Positions 10,954 to 23,130 of a stretch of DNA of 64,000 nucleotides are shown here, one piece after another. Location of the stretch: the NCBI GenBank assembly GCA_026120035.1, contig JALRME010000001.1, forward strand, positions 2,369,909-2,433,908, written 5' to 3'. This DNA is from Coleophoma eucalyptorum. Its lineage: Eukaryota; Ascomycota; Leotiomycetes; Helotiales; Dermateaceae. The translations under genes and the position numbers were made by a program. Position 1 is the stretch's first letter; each line of letters begins with the position of its first letter. The notes below the pieces were generated by a model. That model saw only the letters and a list, made by a program, of their open reading frames with translations. It was not told where the DNA came from and made no database searches.

Positions 10954-13366
10954 ATGTCGGCTTCTCGCTCTAATCAGTCCACCCGCATTGAGCATGGATC
11001 TCCTGAGGCACCTAGAAACCCACCTGCAAAGTTGATGCGGAGTTGTGTTGCATGTCGGCGGTGCCATGCGCAAAAGGTAAAGTGCAATGGCGAGCAGCCG
11101 TGTAGAAATTGTCGAGGTTCAAAAACTCCAGTCGAATGTGTATATCCCGTTCGAGATAGAAGAGTCACCATATCAGAGAGGTAATGTTCGACTGCACGAT
11201 CCATTGAATATATTTCTGTCAAAATCACCTCGGGATGTATAAGGTAGCAGCGGTACTGACTAGATTCAAGTTATATTCGGAAGCTTGAGGCGGAACTCAG
11301 CGCGGCAAAGCGAAAAGCATCTCCCGAGCAGAGTTTAGAAGCAGAAGCACCAGTGGAAAGGCAGCAAAAAACTCAATCACATGCCCGTCACTTACACAAG
11401 CGCTTCAAGACCTCAGCTGTCGATGCACCCAGTCCGTCTGGGGACGATGACGTGGCTGGGGATCCTGCAGAGCCCTTCTTGGACGAGTTGAATATCCAGC
11501 CAACATATATCGGCGAGGCTGCCTGTACGACTTTCGGAAGCAAGTTCCGCCAGTTTCTTTTGGGAGGCTGTGCTCCACCTCCTGTCCAGCGCCCAAAATA
11601 TTACAAGAACATTAAGTTGTTGCGTGCCTCTTGTACAGAATGCGAGCTGCCCAACCGCAGCGATGCACAACTCTTAGTCCGAGTCGTCCTCCGCTTTGTG
11701 GGAGCCGATTATCATCTCTTACGAAGAGCATCATTTTTAGAGAGACTAGACGAGACATATAAACTACCAGTTCTCGATGACCCCATCTGGTTATGTCGAC
11801 TGTTCACTGTATTAGCCTTAGGAGAAGTATACTCAGTACGCTCCTCTAGGCTTCATGGAGATGGTGTTCCTGGGACGGCCTTCTTCGTGAAAGCTATCGA
11901 GTTCTTTCAGGATCTTTACGAGGAGCCTACGTTGGAATATATTGAGACTCTTACCCTTCTTGTAAGTTTATCTTTGTGAAAATTTTACGTTCCCTTACGC
12001 AAAATTTCTATATGTTGTGTAATATTTTACATTTTGTATCGTCAACTGATAAGTACACAGTCTTTCTACTCAGTCATCCTCAACCGCCGAAATACAGCTT
12101 ATGCTTATATTGGGCTTGCTTTACGACTATCAGTAATGCTTGGATTACATCGTAAAGTGGAGGCTGATTCTACTATGACGGCCGGTGATCGAGAGCATCG
12201 GATTCGTGTGTGGTGGACGGTATATTGTCTAGATCGCTTGATGAGCTCCAAAGTTGGACTTCCCGCCATGATACAAGATGAAGATATTGATACGCAACTA
12301 CCATCTATGGATGGTCTCTCTGCCCAAGACATGCAGGATTTCTATGACCCAGCACATCTTATCGCACAGATTCACTTATCGAGAATAACCGGAAACGTGC
12401 TAAATAAGATTTATCATATACCGCAGCCAGGACGAGCAAATACCTTTCTTCAAGGTGTTCAAAAGACACTCACGAGTTTACGAACATTTCATGAAAATTT
12501 ACCTGCACTGTTGAGGCTCAATCAAAGCAATCCGGTGATGTATGCAAATCGATCTGTTGCATCTCTACATCTCCATTTCAATCAGGTACGCAACTCTCAG
12601 ACACTGCCAAATCGTTTCTAACCTCCCACAGTGCGTCATACTCACCACGAGACCAGTTTTGTTTTACGCATTTCGGTCAAAATTCCAAGATTTCGCACAT
12701 GGAATGTCAGAAGTCTCACATAAGGTACCACCCATAACACTAGCTTTGGCAGAAGCTTGCATACAGGCAGCGCGAGTATCAAATCGCATCTTATCCCAGC
12801 TTTGGGTTGACGGCTGCCTGGCCGTCTATGGATTTTATGATGCAGTTTCAATATTTTCGTCCACCCTGGTTCTCATGATCTCCTCGGCGATGCAGAACCC
12901 TGAAACTGATGTTGACGCAGACGGTATAGGCACGGCTTGGAGTGTGATCAGATCTATGCGAGAAGAAGGAAATGTACCAGCAAGTGAATATTTTGATCAG
13001 TTGGTACATTTAAAACAAGATCTAGAAGAAGCCTGCGCAAGAAGGAGACACTACAAACCACCGCAAGCTTCTAATAGTAATTCAACTGCATCGCCACAGC
13101 AATCGACAATAGCAGCTTCGAACAAGCCTCCGAATTTGCACGATCTTGCTCATGCTGCCTCCCATTTGTCAATACCCCAACCAGTTTCATCAACAATGGA
13201 AGCTATCAGCACCACAGATAACGTTCTTCAAGATCCATCTCTTTCCGAATTTCTCGCTGAGCCGCTAGCAAATTGGGACCCCAGTGTATTTGATCAAATT
13301 TTGACTAGCACCAACGGTGACCAGAGTTTTTGGAACTTTGACTGGGCCAAAGCCAACATGGGTTGA
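10954..13366 (+). CDS. Zn2Cys6 transcription factor with fungal-specific domain
   Basis: Nuclear regulator of 725 residues. Exons 10954-11180, 11271-11961, 12061-12585 and 12632-13366 are all in phase. The binuclear zinc cluster uses cysteines 34, 37, 44, 50, 53 and 62 (C-x2-C-x6-C-x5-C-x2-C-x8-C). A short linker and a coiled-coil start (YIRKLEAEL) follow directly, as in dimeric Gal4-type factors. The middle has the PF04082-type region, including LNRRNTAYAYIGLALRLSVM, GLHRK and RVWWTVYCLDR. The C-terminus is rich in Ser/Asn/Gln and ends in an acidic-aromatic stretch (FDQILTSTNGDQSFWNFDW) that looks like an activation domain. The start is the first ATG, nine codons before the basic region; a slightly longer non-ATG frame was ignored. 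Its position inside the cluster, and a CGG-N16-CCG repeat in each cluster promoter region (N15 or N17 in two), make it the likely pathway-specific activator. Confidence 0.93.
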
Positions 13367-13938
13367 AAAAGCTCTAGGGTTAGACCCCTAAAATCTCCCA
13401 TGAAGTTGTATGAGCTTGGGAGTATTCTGTTGGCGATAAACCAGAACCTTCTACAGTCAAATATTATTACTATCACCGTCATTCTTGAAATATATAAGAT
13501 TTAACCAGTAAATAGGAGTATTCAAAGAATTTCCTAATAGAGTAGAATAATATCAATTGACGCTTTACCATCAACAAGCCTCGTCTAGAAATTTATCACA
13601 ATCTTACATATACTTCTAATTCTGATAGAACTAAGCATGACCGGCGGCCAACTCGCCTATAATTATGGTAGCCGATAGATAAGGCCCGGCCTCTCGGCTT
13701 CAGGTAGAGTTTTGCCGAGTCGGAGTTGGCACAGCGAGAACGTATGGCATAAGTGGTGGTAGATATTTGCAATGCGGCAGCTGTGTACAGGGATCATATT
13801 GCTACATCGTGGTTGGCTTTTTCGAGTCCCGTTAGTAAGAAGTGAGGCAGACTTGCAAAGATAAGTACTATTTGTTCCACATGAAATCCTGAATTCTTGA
13901 GTAGCAAGCCAGCTCTGGGAATTCACATTATAGACAAC
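13367..13938. other. Intergenic promoter of oxoprolinase copy 2
   Basis: About 570 bp: the 3' end of the regulator gene, an AT-rich middle and a CG-triplet-rich stretch (13640-13725) that includes inverted repeat B. No RNA gene or repeat family recognised. Confidence 0.4.
13694..13718. promoter_or_regulatory. Variant cluster inverted repeat B, CGG-N17-CCG
   Basis: Arms TCGGC (13694-13698) and GCCGA (13714-13718) match the cluster motif but the spacer is one base longer (N15 between arms). The arms extend to 6 bp (CTCGGC/GCCGAG). It lies about 220 bp upstream of oxoprolinase copy 2. Lower confidence than the exact-spacing sites. Confidence 0.45.
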
Positions 13939-16900
13939 ATGCCGCATAGATCATCGTCACCGCGGCCTGCGGGCATACTCATCGCGATAGACAGAGGAGG
14001 AACCTTTACCGATTTGTAAGTGTTATTGTATTGTGTGAGGAAGCATTCACTGACCAAAGTCTAGCTGGGCGAAGATTCCTGGTCGCCAAAATCCTATGGT
14101 ATTTAAGCTTCTATCTGTGTGCCCAGATGCCTATCCAGATGCCCCAACGGAAGGTGTACGACGGATATTGGAGGAAGCTACCGGCACATCCATTCCGAAA
14201 GATCAGCCACTTGATATCAGTCTTGTTGAGTCCATTCGTATGGGAACAACTGTCGCTACTAAGTGAGTGATTTAGACGATCATCGAAAAACTAGCTTTTG
14301 CTGTGACACTAACAATTCCTCAGTGCTTTACTGGAAAGGCAGGGTGAACCTGTAGCTTTACTTATTACAAAGGGCATGCTAGACCTCTTGATAATTGGAA
14401 ACCAGGCACGACCAAACATTTTCGATCTCACTGTTAAAAAGCTTGACAAACTGTATGAAAAGGTCATTGAGGTGGACGAACGTGTAACGATAGAAGGATT
14501 CTCTGAGGATCCCGAACCAAAGCCAATAAATGCCTCCGATGATCCCGATCTAGTGGAAGGCTTATCTGGTGAAGTTGTGAGAATTTTGAAAAAGCCCAAT
14601 TATGAGAATGTCCGCAAGGATCTCCAAGCATTATGGGATGAAGGATACAGAAGTCTTGCAGTTGCTCTTATGCATTCTTATGCATATCCAACCCACGAGT
14701 TGGAAGTTGCACAGATTGCAAAGGATATGGGTTTCAAGATTTCTGTATCCTGCGAGTTACAACCAATGATCAAGATTATCCCCCGAGCACAATCGGCAAC
14801 AGCAGATGCATATCTGTCGCCCGTTATTCAACGCTACCTGGAAGGTTTTGCCAAAGGGTTCCTTGGAGAGTTTAAAGATGAGAAAAGCTCGAAAAAGTTG
14901 TTGCTTTCGCAATCTGACGGAAGTTTGACAACATTTGCAACATTTACAGGACTCCGTGCCGTGTTATCGGGTCCTGCTGGTGGAGTGGTTGGTATGGCTC
15001 GAACTTGCTTTGATGAGGTCTCCCAGGTTCCAGTCCTCGGTTTCGACATGGGTGGTACTTCAACAGATGTTTCCCGTTATGGAGGATCCTATGAGCACGT
15101 TTTCGAGAGTACCATTGCCGAGGTCACTATTCAAAGTCCTCAGCTCGACATCAGCACCGTGGCTGCCGGTGGTGGCTCAATGCTTTTCTGGCGCAATGGT
15201 CTCTTTGTTGTGGGTCCAGAATCTGCCGGAGCATTTCCAGGGCCTGCTTGCTATGGAAAGGGAGGTCCTTTGACCGTCACAGACGCCAATCTCTTTCTTG
15301 GCCGTCTAGTTGCAGACTTCTTCCCTTCAAAGCTCAATCTGGACGTAGTCAAGTCAAAGTTTGCGGCATTGACTGATGAGGTGAACTCCGACAGAGCTGG
15401 TTTGCCACCGATGACGGCAGAGGAAGTTGCAAACGGATTCTTGTCTGTCGCCAACGCTGCGATGGCTAGACCTATTAGAAATCTTAGTGAAGGTCGTGGT
15501 TTTGATACTTCAGCGCACAACTTAGCTTGTTTTGGCGGCGCTGGTGGTCAGCATGCCACAGCTGTTGCTCGTGATTTGGGCATCAAAAGGGTTCTTATCC
15601 ACCGTCTTTCAAGTATTTTGTCAGCTTATGGAATGGCCTTGGCGGATATTGAGGTCGATCTTCAAGAGCCAGAATCAGTTGCGTTTAATGAAAGCACCAA
15701 ATCTCGCCTAGAAAGTCGAATGGAAGCTATCAAGGAGAAAGCCAGCACCAAGCTTGCTTCGCAGGGCTTTACTGGATCACAAATAACTCACAACTATTTC
15801 CTAAACATGAGGTACAAGGGTAGCGATACATCTCTCATGGTCCAAGGTACAGGAAAAGAAACAGACTTTGCAGATGCTTTCACAAAGCGGCATATGCGGG
15901 AATTTGGATTTACTCAACCTAGAGAGATTCTCGTTGATGATATTCGTGTTCGAAGCGTGGGGCGGAGTATGAACCTCGAGAAACTTGGAGGCTTGGAGAT
16001 TCCCGAAAATTTGAGCATACTGGAATACGCCGGCAAAGATAAGTCGGCCTATACTCGACAGGTCTACTTTGAAGGGAGCGGATGGGTTGATACTCTTGTC
16101 TTTCACCTTGACAAGCTACCTGCCGCCCACAAAGTTTCCGGTCCAGCTATAATCATAGATCCTACCCAGACTATCGTTGTCGATCCGGCCAGCGAAGCAA
16201 TCATCCTCCCACAACATGTTATCATCGATTTATTAGACTCAAAAAGTCAATCTATCAGCTCAGAAGTTGTCAACCCCATTCATCTATCGGTTTTTGGGCA
16301 CCGCTTTATGAGTATCGCCGAGCAAATGGGAACAACTTTCCAAAAGACCTCGATATCGACTAACATCAAAGAACGACTAGATTTCTCATGTGCCATTTTC
16401 TCCTCCGATGGTGGACTAGTGGCAAATGCGCCTCATATCCCTGGTCATCTCGGATCTATGGCATATGCCATTGCATATCAAGCCAACAAATATCCCAAAG
16501 GAGAACTGAAACCTGGAGACGTCCTATTATCCAATCACCCCATTGCTGGAGGAACACATTTGCCAGACTTGACGGTCACCACCCCAGTGTTTGATGATGA
16601 CGAAAATCCACAGGAAATTCTATTTTTCGCGGCAAATCGTGGTCATCATGCAGATATTGGTGGCATTGCTGCTGGATCCATGCCCCCCAATTCCACAGAA
16701 TTGTGGCAAGAAGGCGCTGCAATTGAGTCTTTCAAGCTAGTTAGGGAAGGCGAGTTTGATGAAGCTGGTGTCACAGAACTTTTGTACGACATTCCAGGAT
16801 CTTATCCTGGTTGTAGTGGAACTAGATGCCTGAAGGACAATATTGCAGATTTGAAGGCAGCAATCGCAGCCAACAAGCGCGGTATATCTCTACTTTCTGC

Positions 16901-17894
16901 AATGATCAAGGAGTACACATGGCCAGTTATCAAGCTTTACATGGCTGCTATTCAAAAGAACGCCGAGGATAGTGTTAGGGATCTTCTCAAAAAGTTCAGC
17001 GTCCGTTTCCATGGCCAGCCTCTGGAAGCTATTGACTACCTCGATGATGGAACACCTCTTGCTGTTAAGATTAGCATTGACGGCGAAACGGGGTCTGCCA
17101 AGTTCGACTTCACCGGAACAGGTCCAGAGACTTTCAATAACTTAAATGCGCCACCAGCTGTCATGTTCAGCGGCATCATGTACTGTTTGCGATCGATGAT
17201 TTCCACTGATATTCCTTTGAATCAAGGTTGCCTTCAGCCAATAGAAGTCTACTGTCCACCAGACACTGTCCTTTCTCCATCACTGAAAGCAGCTACAGTT
17301 GGATCGAATGTCGAAACTTCGCAGCGTATCATCGACCTGATCTTCAAGGCTTTCCGCGCTGCTGCTGCAAGTCAAGGCTCAATGAACAATCTCACTTTTG
17401 GTTACGGAGGCACGGATTCTGTAGGCAACGTTACCAAAGGCTTTGGCTACTACGAAACAATTGCTGGCGGAGCTGGAGCTGGAGACGATTGGCAAGGACA
17501 AGATGGCGTCCATACCAATGCCACAAACACCAGAATGACAGATCCGGAAGTGTTTGAGAAACGCTACCCAGTAATCCTGCGAGAGTTTTCAATTCGCAAA
17601 GGCAGTGGTGGAAAAGGTCGCAATAGAGGTGGAGACGGTTGTATTCGTGACATTGAAATTCGTCTTCCAATGCAGGTCAGCATTTTGAGTGAGAGGAGAG
17701 TCATTGCTCCATATGGTATGGCAGGTGGAGAAGAAGGAAAGAGAGGAGTTAACGTTTGGATTCGAAACGATCCACTAGATGGCTCAGTCCGTACCATTAG
17801 CCTGGGTGGGAAGGCATCTGTCATGATGATCCCTGGAGATCGCATTATCATCAATACCCCAGGTGGAGGAGGTTATGGAGTCCCAGAGGTTTAA
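13939..17894 (+). CDS. Fused HyuA-HyuB 5-oxoprolinase/hydantoinase family enzyme (copy 2)
   Basis: Second ATP-dependent oxoprolinase/hydantoinase of the cluster, 1281 residues. Exons 13939-14015, 14065-14262 and 14324-17894 keep phase. IDRGGTFTD lies at residues 17-25, followed by [33 protein letters not shown] begins near residue 331, and [16 protein letters not shown] follows. The HyuB half begins near residue 742 ([14 protein letters not shown]) and has [20 protein letters not shown] and the C-terminal NTPGGGGYG. The catalytic and glycine-rich motifs are shared with copy 1, but the intron positions differ: two here against seven there, none at the same codon. The pair is therefore not a recent tandem duplication. 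Two non-identical copies suggest division of labour, for example two related lactams or a ring and its substituted form, but this is inference. Confidence 0.92.
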
Positions 17895-18194
17895 ACTCAA
17901 CATTTTGTTATTTGATATTACTAGGTCAGGTAGTTAGGGGTTGGCGTTGTAGAATCGTTAAATTGTCATATTTTTCAAAGTTCAGCATGGAACATAAATT
18001 AAGTGTATTTTCCCAGATTTTGATAACTTTTTTGGGAACTGTTGTTGAGATATTGCTTTAGCCCTTCTTTTCTATCCAAAGAATATAGTCTCAACTAAAA
18101 GAATCGAAGCACATTGAATCAATCACTCCGCCTTAGTGTAATTTCAATTGTTCCATGTGTGCATTGGTTTAATTAGAATTAAGTTACGTTGAAG
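17895..18194. other. Convergent intergenic region
   Basis: About 300 bp, AT-rich, between the convergent ends of oxoprolinase copy 2 and the M20 gene. It would hold both 3' untranslated regions; nothing else seen. Confidence 0.4.
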
Positions 18195-19315
18195 CTATGA
18201 TTTATTAAGGCAGTGCAGTGTGAGCTTTTTGTAGGCTTGCACGGCCTCAAGCAACTCATCCACCTCAATCTGCTCGTTCTTCCCATGTGCATTAAGGATT
18301 GTTCCAGGTCCATAAAGATATTTCTTGTGCTTGCCTTGCAGTCTCGGTACATCGGTACCAAAAGCTGCTGCATAAGTCTTGAAGCCTAAAGGATATAAAT
18401 CAGCATGCTAAGAATCATTTGTACATTTCCACGGCCACACCCACCTTTGATATCGTGATCCAACATGGTCTCAGAGTATTCGAAATTGAATGAGACTTCC
18501 ACATCAGGATATCTCGCTACAATATCTGATATCTGTGATTTGATGGCGGGGAGATCCTTGGCAACGCGCACTGCACATAAAGCCTTGGCAGAAGCTGCCA
18601 GTACATTGTACGCAACGCCACCAGACATCTGGCCAACATGGAAAGTTGATGGACCAAGCAACTCGGATTTTGGCCACTCTGTCGCTAGCAGATCCGAAAG
18701 CACTCCAACAAGAGCTCCATTGGCACTGGATCCTCTCTCTGGGTATCCGGAATGGCTGGCAACCCCCTTCGCAGTCAATTCGAAGACTAAGTGACCCTTG
18801 TGCCCAAGGCCTAACTTGCTTTCGGTGGGCTCGCCAAAGATGACAGCTTCCCACTGTAATGCCATATTGTTGGCAGCGAGCATTCCTGGACCTCCTTTTT
18901 CTTCGCCTACAACGAAAAGAAAGCTGATATCAGAACCCTCTTCACTAAGCTTATTCTCCCTTCGGAGCTCCTCCACAGCTTCAATCTGTGCTGCTAGTGG
19001 CCCCTGATCGTCACATGCACCGCGACCGAAAATTGTCTTTCCGTCTTCTGACACTGACATTGGGATATGGGGTGGAACTGTATCAATGTGACTTGTCAAG
19101 CAGACTCTGGTCTTGCGGCATGTTTTTGGCCCAAGGTAGGCATAAACATTATGGCGTGTTGAACCAGGAGAGATGGGGATTCTCTCGACCGTATAACCTA
19201 AACTCTGAAGATGTGCCTCTAGAAAAATCCCAACAGCAAGTTCGTCATCGCTTGTGCTGGGAATATCGATGAGCTGCTTCAGTAGAGCAACGACAGGAAG
19301 GTCCAGAGCCGACAT
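18195..19315 (-). CDS. M20 family amidohydrolase (ArgE/DapE/acetylornithine deacetylase-like)
   Basis: Zinc-dependent amidohydrolase of the M20 family, 353 residues. Exons 19315-18445 and 18385-18195 (minus strand) join in phase 1 across a 59-bp intron with a GTGGGT donor. Metal and catalytic motifs: SHIDTVPP (His76, Asp78), GRGACDDQGP (bridging Asp), VVGEEKGG (catalytic Glu pair), GEPTESKLGLGHKG, a dimerisation-domain ASHSGYPERG, and the last metal ligand in ILNAHGK near the C-terminus. Related enzymes remove N-acetyl, N-succinyl or N-carbamoyl groups from amino acids. In hydantoin pathways an M20 enzyme (HyuC type) follows HyuAB, so an N-acyl or N-carbamoyl amino acid made by this cluster is a reasonable substrate; the sequence alone looks closest to acetylornithine deacetylase. 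It diverges from the hydroxyacid dehydrogenase gene. Confidence 0.9.
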
Positions 19316-19682
19316 AATTGGGTTTTATTTGGACAGATTATAAAAAGATTCTGAGCGGATACAGCACTTCCAGTCTCTCTCTTGCAAGTCCTGCATGTCG
19401 AATTATAGCCTGAATCTGCCATATCGCCATGGAACTTCTGACGACCTCTCGCTTAGACTTCTCTTTCGCTTATCCGCCCGCAGCTTTGGGCTCTTACTCA
19501 TACGTATTTTCACCCCCATTGTCAACCGCCGTCTTATCAACAAGATCGGCCATCGCCTGCCCGAGCCGATCATCGCCGAGATCTGCTCCCACTGTTGCGG
19601 TCGTCCTCGCTAATCTGTTTCAGTCACCTCTTATGGTATTTGGTGGCCGACATCTCCTGATGTGTTTGACAGGTTTGTAACG
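19316..19682. other. Divergent promoter, M20 gene and hydroxyacid dehydrogenase gene
   Basis: Short region between divergent genes containing inverted repeat E. The bases just before the dehydrogenase ATG (TTTGACAG) resemble an intron acceptor, so a 5' untranslated intron is possible. Confidence 0.45.
19546..19569. promoter_or_regulatory. Cluster inverted repeat E, TCGGC-N14-GCCGA
   Basis: Perfect arms TCGGC (19546-19550) and GCCGA (19565-19569) with exactly N14 between them (CGG-N16-CCG), as at 8809 and 23854. It lies about 230 bp from the M20 start and about 115 bp from the dehydrogenase start. Confidence 0.65.
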
Positions 19683-20738
19683 ATGGAATCCTTGACCAGT
19701 ACCCTAAAACGCAAACCAACAGTTCTGGTGGTTACTTCATCAGTTCGTGCGATCCAATCTGAACAATGGAAACGAGCTCAAACACAATACAATATTCTGA
19801 ACTACGACTGTAAAGACGTCGAGGAATTCTGCAATCGGCTCTCCCCTGGAGGCTTATACAGCGAAATCGATGTGATTGTTCGGACTGGTTGGCTCAAAGC
19901 TGAGCCTTATTCTGATCTTCTTTTATTCACCGAAGCGGTTGCAAAATATTATCCACCCACATTAAAGCTCATTGTATGCTCAGGGCATGGCTACGATGCA
20001 ACTGATGTTCCTGCGTTAACAGCAAGGGGCATATGGTATTGCAACACGCCAGACACATGTACGGAAGCGGTTGCAAACACCGCTTTGTACCTCATTTTGG
20101 CTTCCTATCGTTATTTCACTTTTGCTGAGCATTGCGCACGCAATGACTGGGCTGCAAGTCGGTCTTTGGGAAACAGGGCTGTAGATCCATTAGGAACTAC
20201 CCTCGGGGTTATTGGGCTGGGAGATATTGGGATTCGTACTGCACAAAAAGCCGCGCTCGGTCTTGGAATGGAATTATGCTACCATAATAGACGGCGTGAT
20301 CTGGAGAGAGAGAGGCTGGTTGGCGTTGATATTGCGTATTGTGAGTCTTTGGCTGATCTGTTGAAAGTATCGGATTGTGTTTTGGTCGCATGTCCATATA
20401 CATCCGCTACTCATCACATGCTTTCAACCAAGGAGTTCAATCTTGCTAAGAAAGGAGGAATGCGAATTGTTAATATTGCTCGAGGCAAGATTGTCGATGA
20501 GGCAGCGATGCTGCAAGCAATTAAGGATGAGAAAGTGGTTGGTATCGGACTTGACGTTCATGAGAATGAGCCGGGAATCAATGAAGCTTGGTCGGAAGAT
20601 TTTATGGTCACCGTCTTACCACATATTGGAGTTTGTTCAAGTACCAGCTGGGACGGTTTTGAGAGGGTATGCTGGGAAAATGTTGAGACTTTCTTCGAAA
20701 CTGGAAAACCACTCAACCCTGTCAATATAATTACCTAG
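19683..20738 (+). CDS. D-isomer-specific 2-hydroxyacid dehydrogenase (glyoxylate/hydroxypyruvate reductase-like)
   Basis: Cytosolic NAD(P)H-dependent reductase of 2-oxo acids, single exon, 351 residues from the ATG at 19683; another in-frame ATG at 19662 would add seven residues. The nucleotide-binding motif is GVIGLGDIGIRTA. The catalytic triad is visible in order: arginine in NIARGKIVDE, glutamate in DVHENEP and histidine in LPHIGVCSS. The basic residues after the binding fold (HNRRRDLERER) favour NADPH. The family includes glyoxylate and hydroxypyruvate reductases. In this cluster it could reduce glyoxylate or another 2-oxo acid released by the aldolase or the aminotransferase, but the substrate is not determined by the sequence. 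Confidence 0.9.
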   Translation: MESLTSTLKRKPTVLVVTSSVRAIQSEQWKRAQTQYNILNYDCKDVEEFCNRLSPGGLYSEIDVIVRTGWLKAEPYSDLLLFTEAVAKYYPPTLKLIVCSGHGYDATDVPALTARGIWYCNTPDTCTEAVANTALYLILASYRYFTFAEHCARNDWAASRSLGNRAVDPLGTTLGVIGLGDIGIRTAQKAALGLGMELCYHNRRRDLERERLVGVDIAYCESLADLLKVSDCVLVACPYTSATHHMLSTKEFNLAKKGGMRIVNIARGKIVDEAAMLQAIKDEKVVGIGLDVHENEPGINEAWSEDFMVTVLPHIGVCSSTSWDGFERVCWENVETFFETGKPLNPVNIIT

Positions 20739-21175
20739 AAATATGAATTTGAAATAAAACTTTTCAAAAGGGTCAATTGACTCTTAGTTTCGGATTTTGA
20801 GAACAGGAGCACTTTTAGATACCTGGCTAGAAAGTGATAATTGCACTGTGTCCTTATATTTTTCATTTGAATCATTTTTGACGAAGACTTCAGCAAGGAG
20901 TATATTTACATATTTCACAGCTCTGTATCTTTAATCACTAGCGACATCCATGCGCACTTTATGCTTTTTATGGCTCTTGTTTAACAAGCATGAAATCTTG
21001 TCTCTATATAGATTATCCCACTACTGCCCAGCCTTACATTGCATCCTTCTAAAGAAACTACCTCATACACCTGACAAATCCAGTTTGACTCTATGTCTAT
21101 GATATATCACAGGTTTGACGATTCTTCATAGGTCAACAAGAAAATCTCTAGCTATTGCCTTATACAAAAACACTT
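20739..21175. other. Convergent intergenic region
   Basis: About 440 bp, AT-rich, between the 3' ends of the hydroxyacid dehydrogenase and MFS genes. No feature beyond presumed 3' untranslated regions. Confidence 0.4.
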
Positions 21176-22905
21176 CTACGTGGAGTATCTGAAGTACACA
21201 TTCAGGTCTCCCTTCTCAGGCTCGTCGGGCAACGGAGTCCCAGCTGCAATAGCTTCCTGGATCCTAGTATCGCGACGCTTATTGACAACGTTCATACCGA
21301 CCACTAAGATGATAACCTATCAAGGAGTTAGTCAGGAGCTCGCTTACATATAGTTGAATGTGGGACACTTACCATCAACCCAGCCAGGACTGTAAGACCA
21401 AGAGAGATCGAGAGGCCTTTGATATATCTAGGAGCACTTTCTGTAGTGAAAACCTGGCCAACGGCAACACCGGCAGTGTTTGCACATGTGAGAGTCGCAC
21501 CAATCATGGTTGCTCTCTTGAAATGATTGGAGACATTGTCATTCAGCCACATCAGAGACATGCCAGTTGTTGGATAGATACCCATCACAACGATAAAGCA
21601 GGCAAAGTAGCGAGCACCAACATTATCAACACCGATGAGGATTGCGTAGCCGATGATCAAACAGATGAGTGGTCCACCGATCCAGTATCCTGTACATCAT
21701 TCAACAGGTATCCTGCGGATATAGGAAGGTCAACTTACCTCTTTGTGACTTATCCGACATCCACGCTACGAAGCAGAACCAAATAAGACCCCAGATATAG
21801 ATGGGCACTGTAAGTAGGTTTGCATTGACAGACGAGTACCCCATACCGGTGATGATTTTCGGCAGGAAAGTGGTGAAACCGTAGAGTGAAATGTCGACCG
21901 AGAATTGGAATACCACACTTGAAGATGTCAATGATAGGGTTTTCTAGGAGTTTTGTCGATAACTTACAAGGCATACCACTTCGGATCGACGAACGCCGAA
22001 AGAACAGATGACCAGCTAAACTCTTCGTCAACACCCCAATGAGGATCCATTGCATATCGTAAGTTCATCATGGCTCTCTCGTCCTCCGTCAAAAACCAAG
22101 CAGTTCGAGGATTTTGTGGGAAAAGCCATAGGAACGCGGGAACCACAACCACGGTCAGGATTGCCTCTACGATGAAGAGCCAACGCCATCCCTGGAAGTC
22201 ACCAGGCCCCTTAATTTGAGTAAGCCCATAGGCCAACAGGCCACCAAATGCACTGGAGAGCGCACTGAAAGCGAAAATTAATGCTGACCGCTTGCCTCGC
22301 TCAGACTTTTTGTACACAATGCCGATGTAGACATCAATACAAGGAATAAGACCTGCTTCAAAGAATCCTAGCAAGAGTCGACAAATGTAGAGGCCCCACC
22401 AGTTTTCGATGAATCCCATGCCGAGTGTGACACATCCCCATGAGAACGCAATAAAGCTTAAAAGATACTTGGGTCCAATGATTTTCAGAAGGATGGCGAC
22501 TGGTGTTTCGAGCGTGACATAGGTTGCATAGAGCAAGCTGACGGATGTTCCGTACTGATTGCCGACAAGTCCAATATCAGTCGGCATACCAGCGATGTTC
22601 GCATTACCAATATTACTCCTGTCATCCTGTCAGAGTCGTTCGACAAACATTGATTTGGGGATGGTAGAACCGACCGGTCCAAGTTTGCCAACATGTAGAA
22701 TAACCCCATCAAGCCAATGCAGTATATCTACGAAGAAATCAGTATTGGAATCATTACCAACTCCTATTTTGCCCACATCGAATTTCCACATCATTTTCCG
22801 CTCCTTAATTGGATCGATGTAGTGCTCAGAACTGCCATCTGCAACCTCCTTCCCTGTGCTGATCGCTGGGGACTGCGTTGCCGTCTTTTCGTCCGTCGCC
22901 GACAT
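21176..22905 (-). CDS. MFS permease, Dal5/allantoate-type anion:cation symporter
   Basis: Plasma-membrane transporter of the major facilitator superfamily, 489 residues. Six exons on the minus strand: 22905-22777, 22727-22675, 22618-21968, 21917-21739, 21689-21373 and 21316-21176. All phases agree and introns are about 50 bp; the donor at 22674 (GTCGGT) is weak but the join restores NLDRSNIGNA, the family signature. Other features are the N-terminal charged cytosolic tail, LVGNQYGTSVSLL, the RLLLGFFEAGLIPC motif of the first half, WMSDKSQRG in the central loop, and about 12 membrane segments. Relatives carry allantoate, nicotinate, tartrate and other small carboxylates. It is a plausible importer of the cluster's substrate. 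The upstream region contains two candidate regulatory sites, F and an AGCAGGG inverted repeat. Confidence 0.9.
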
Positions 22906-23107
22906 CTTGAGATATCGTAATTCACAAAGTAGACAATTCTGAGTAGAAGTGATACTATCCAGAAAGTATCGAAACTCTGGAATCAAGGTACTGTTTTGAC
23001 CGACATGAAGCTTGGCTGTTTACCAGCAGGGTATTAAAATAGCCCTGCTTCTCATCGCGGTATGTCATTCGCTAGTATCCTGCCCGTCACCCATCTTGGA
23101 GTAGTGC

Positions 23108-23130
23108 TCGGTCCCTGAAGATGTAGCCGA
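23108..23130. promoter_or_regulatory. Variant cluster inverted repeat F, CGG-N15-CCG
   Basis: Arms TCGGT (23108-23112) and GCCGA (23126-23130) with N13 between them, one base shorter than the exact cluster motif. It lies about 200 bp upstream of the MFS start. Weak on its own; listed because of its location. Confidence 0.35.
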
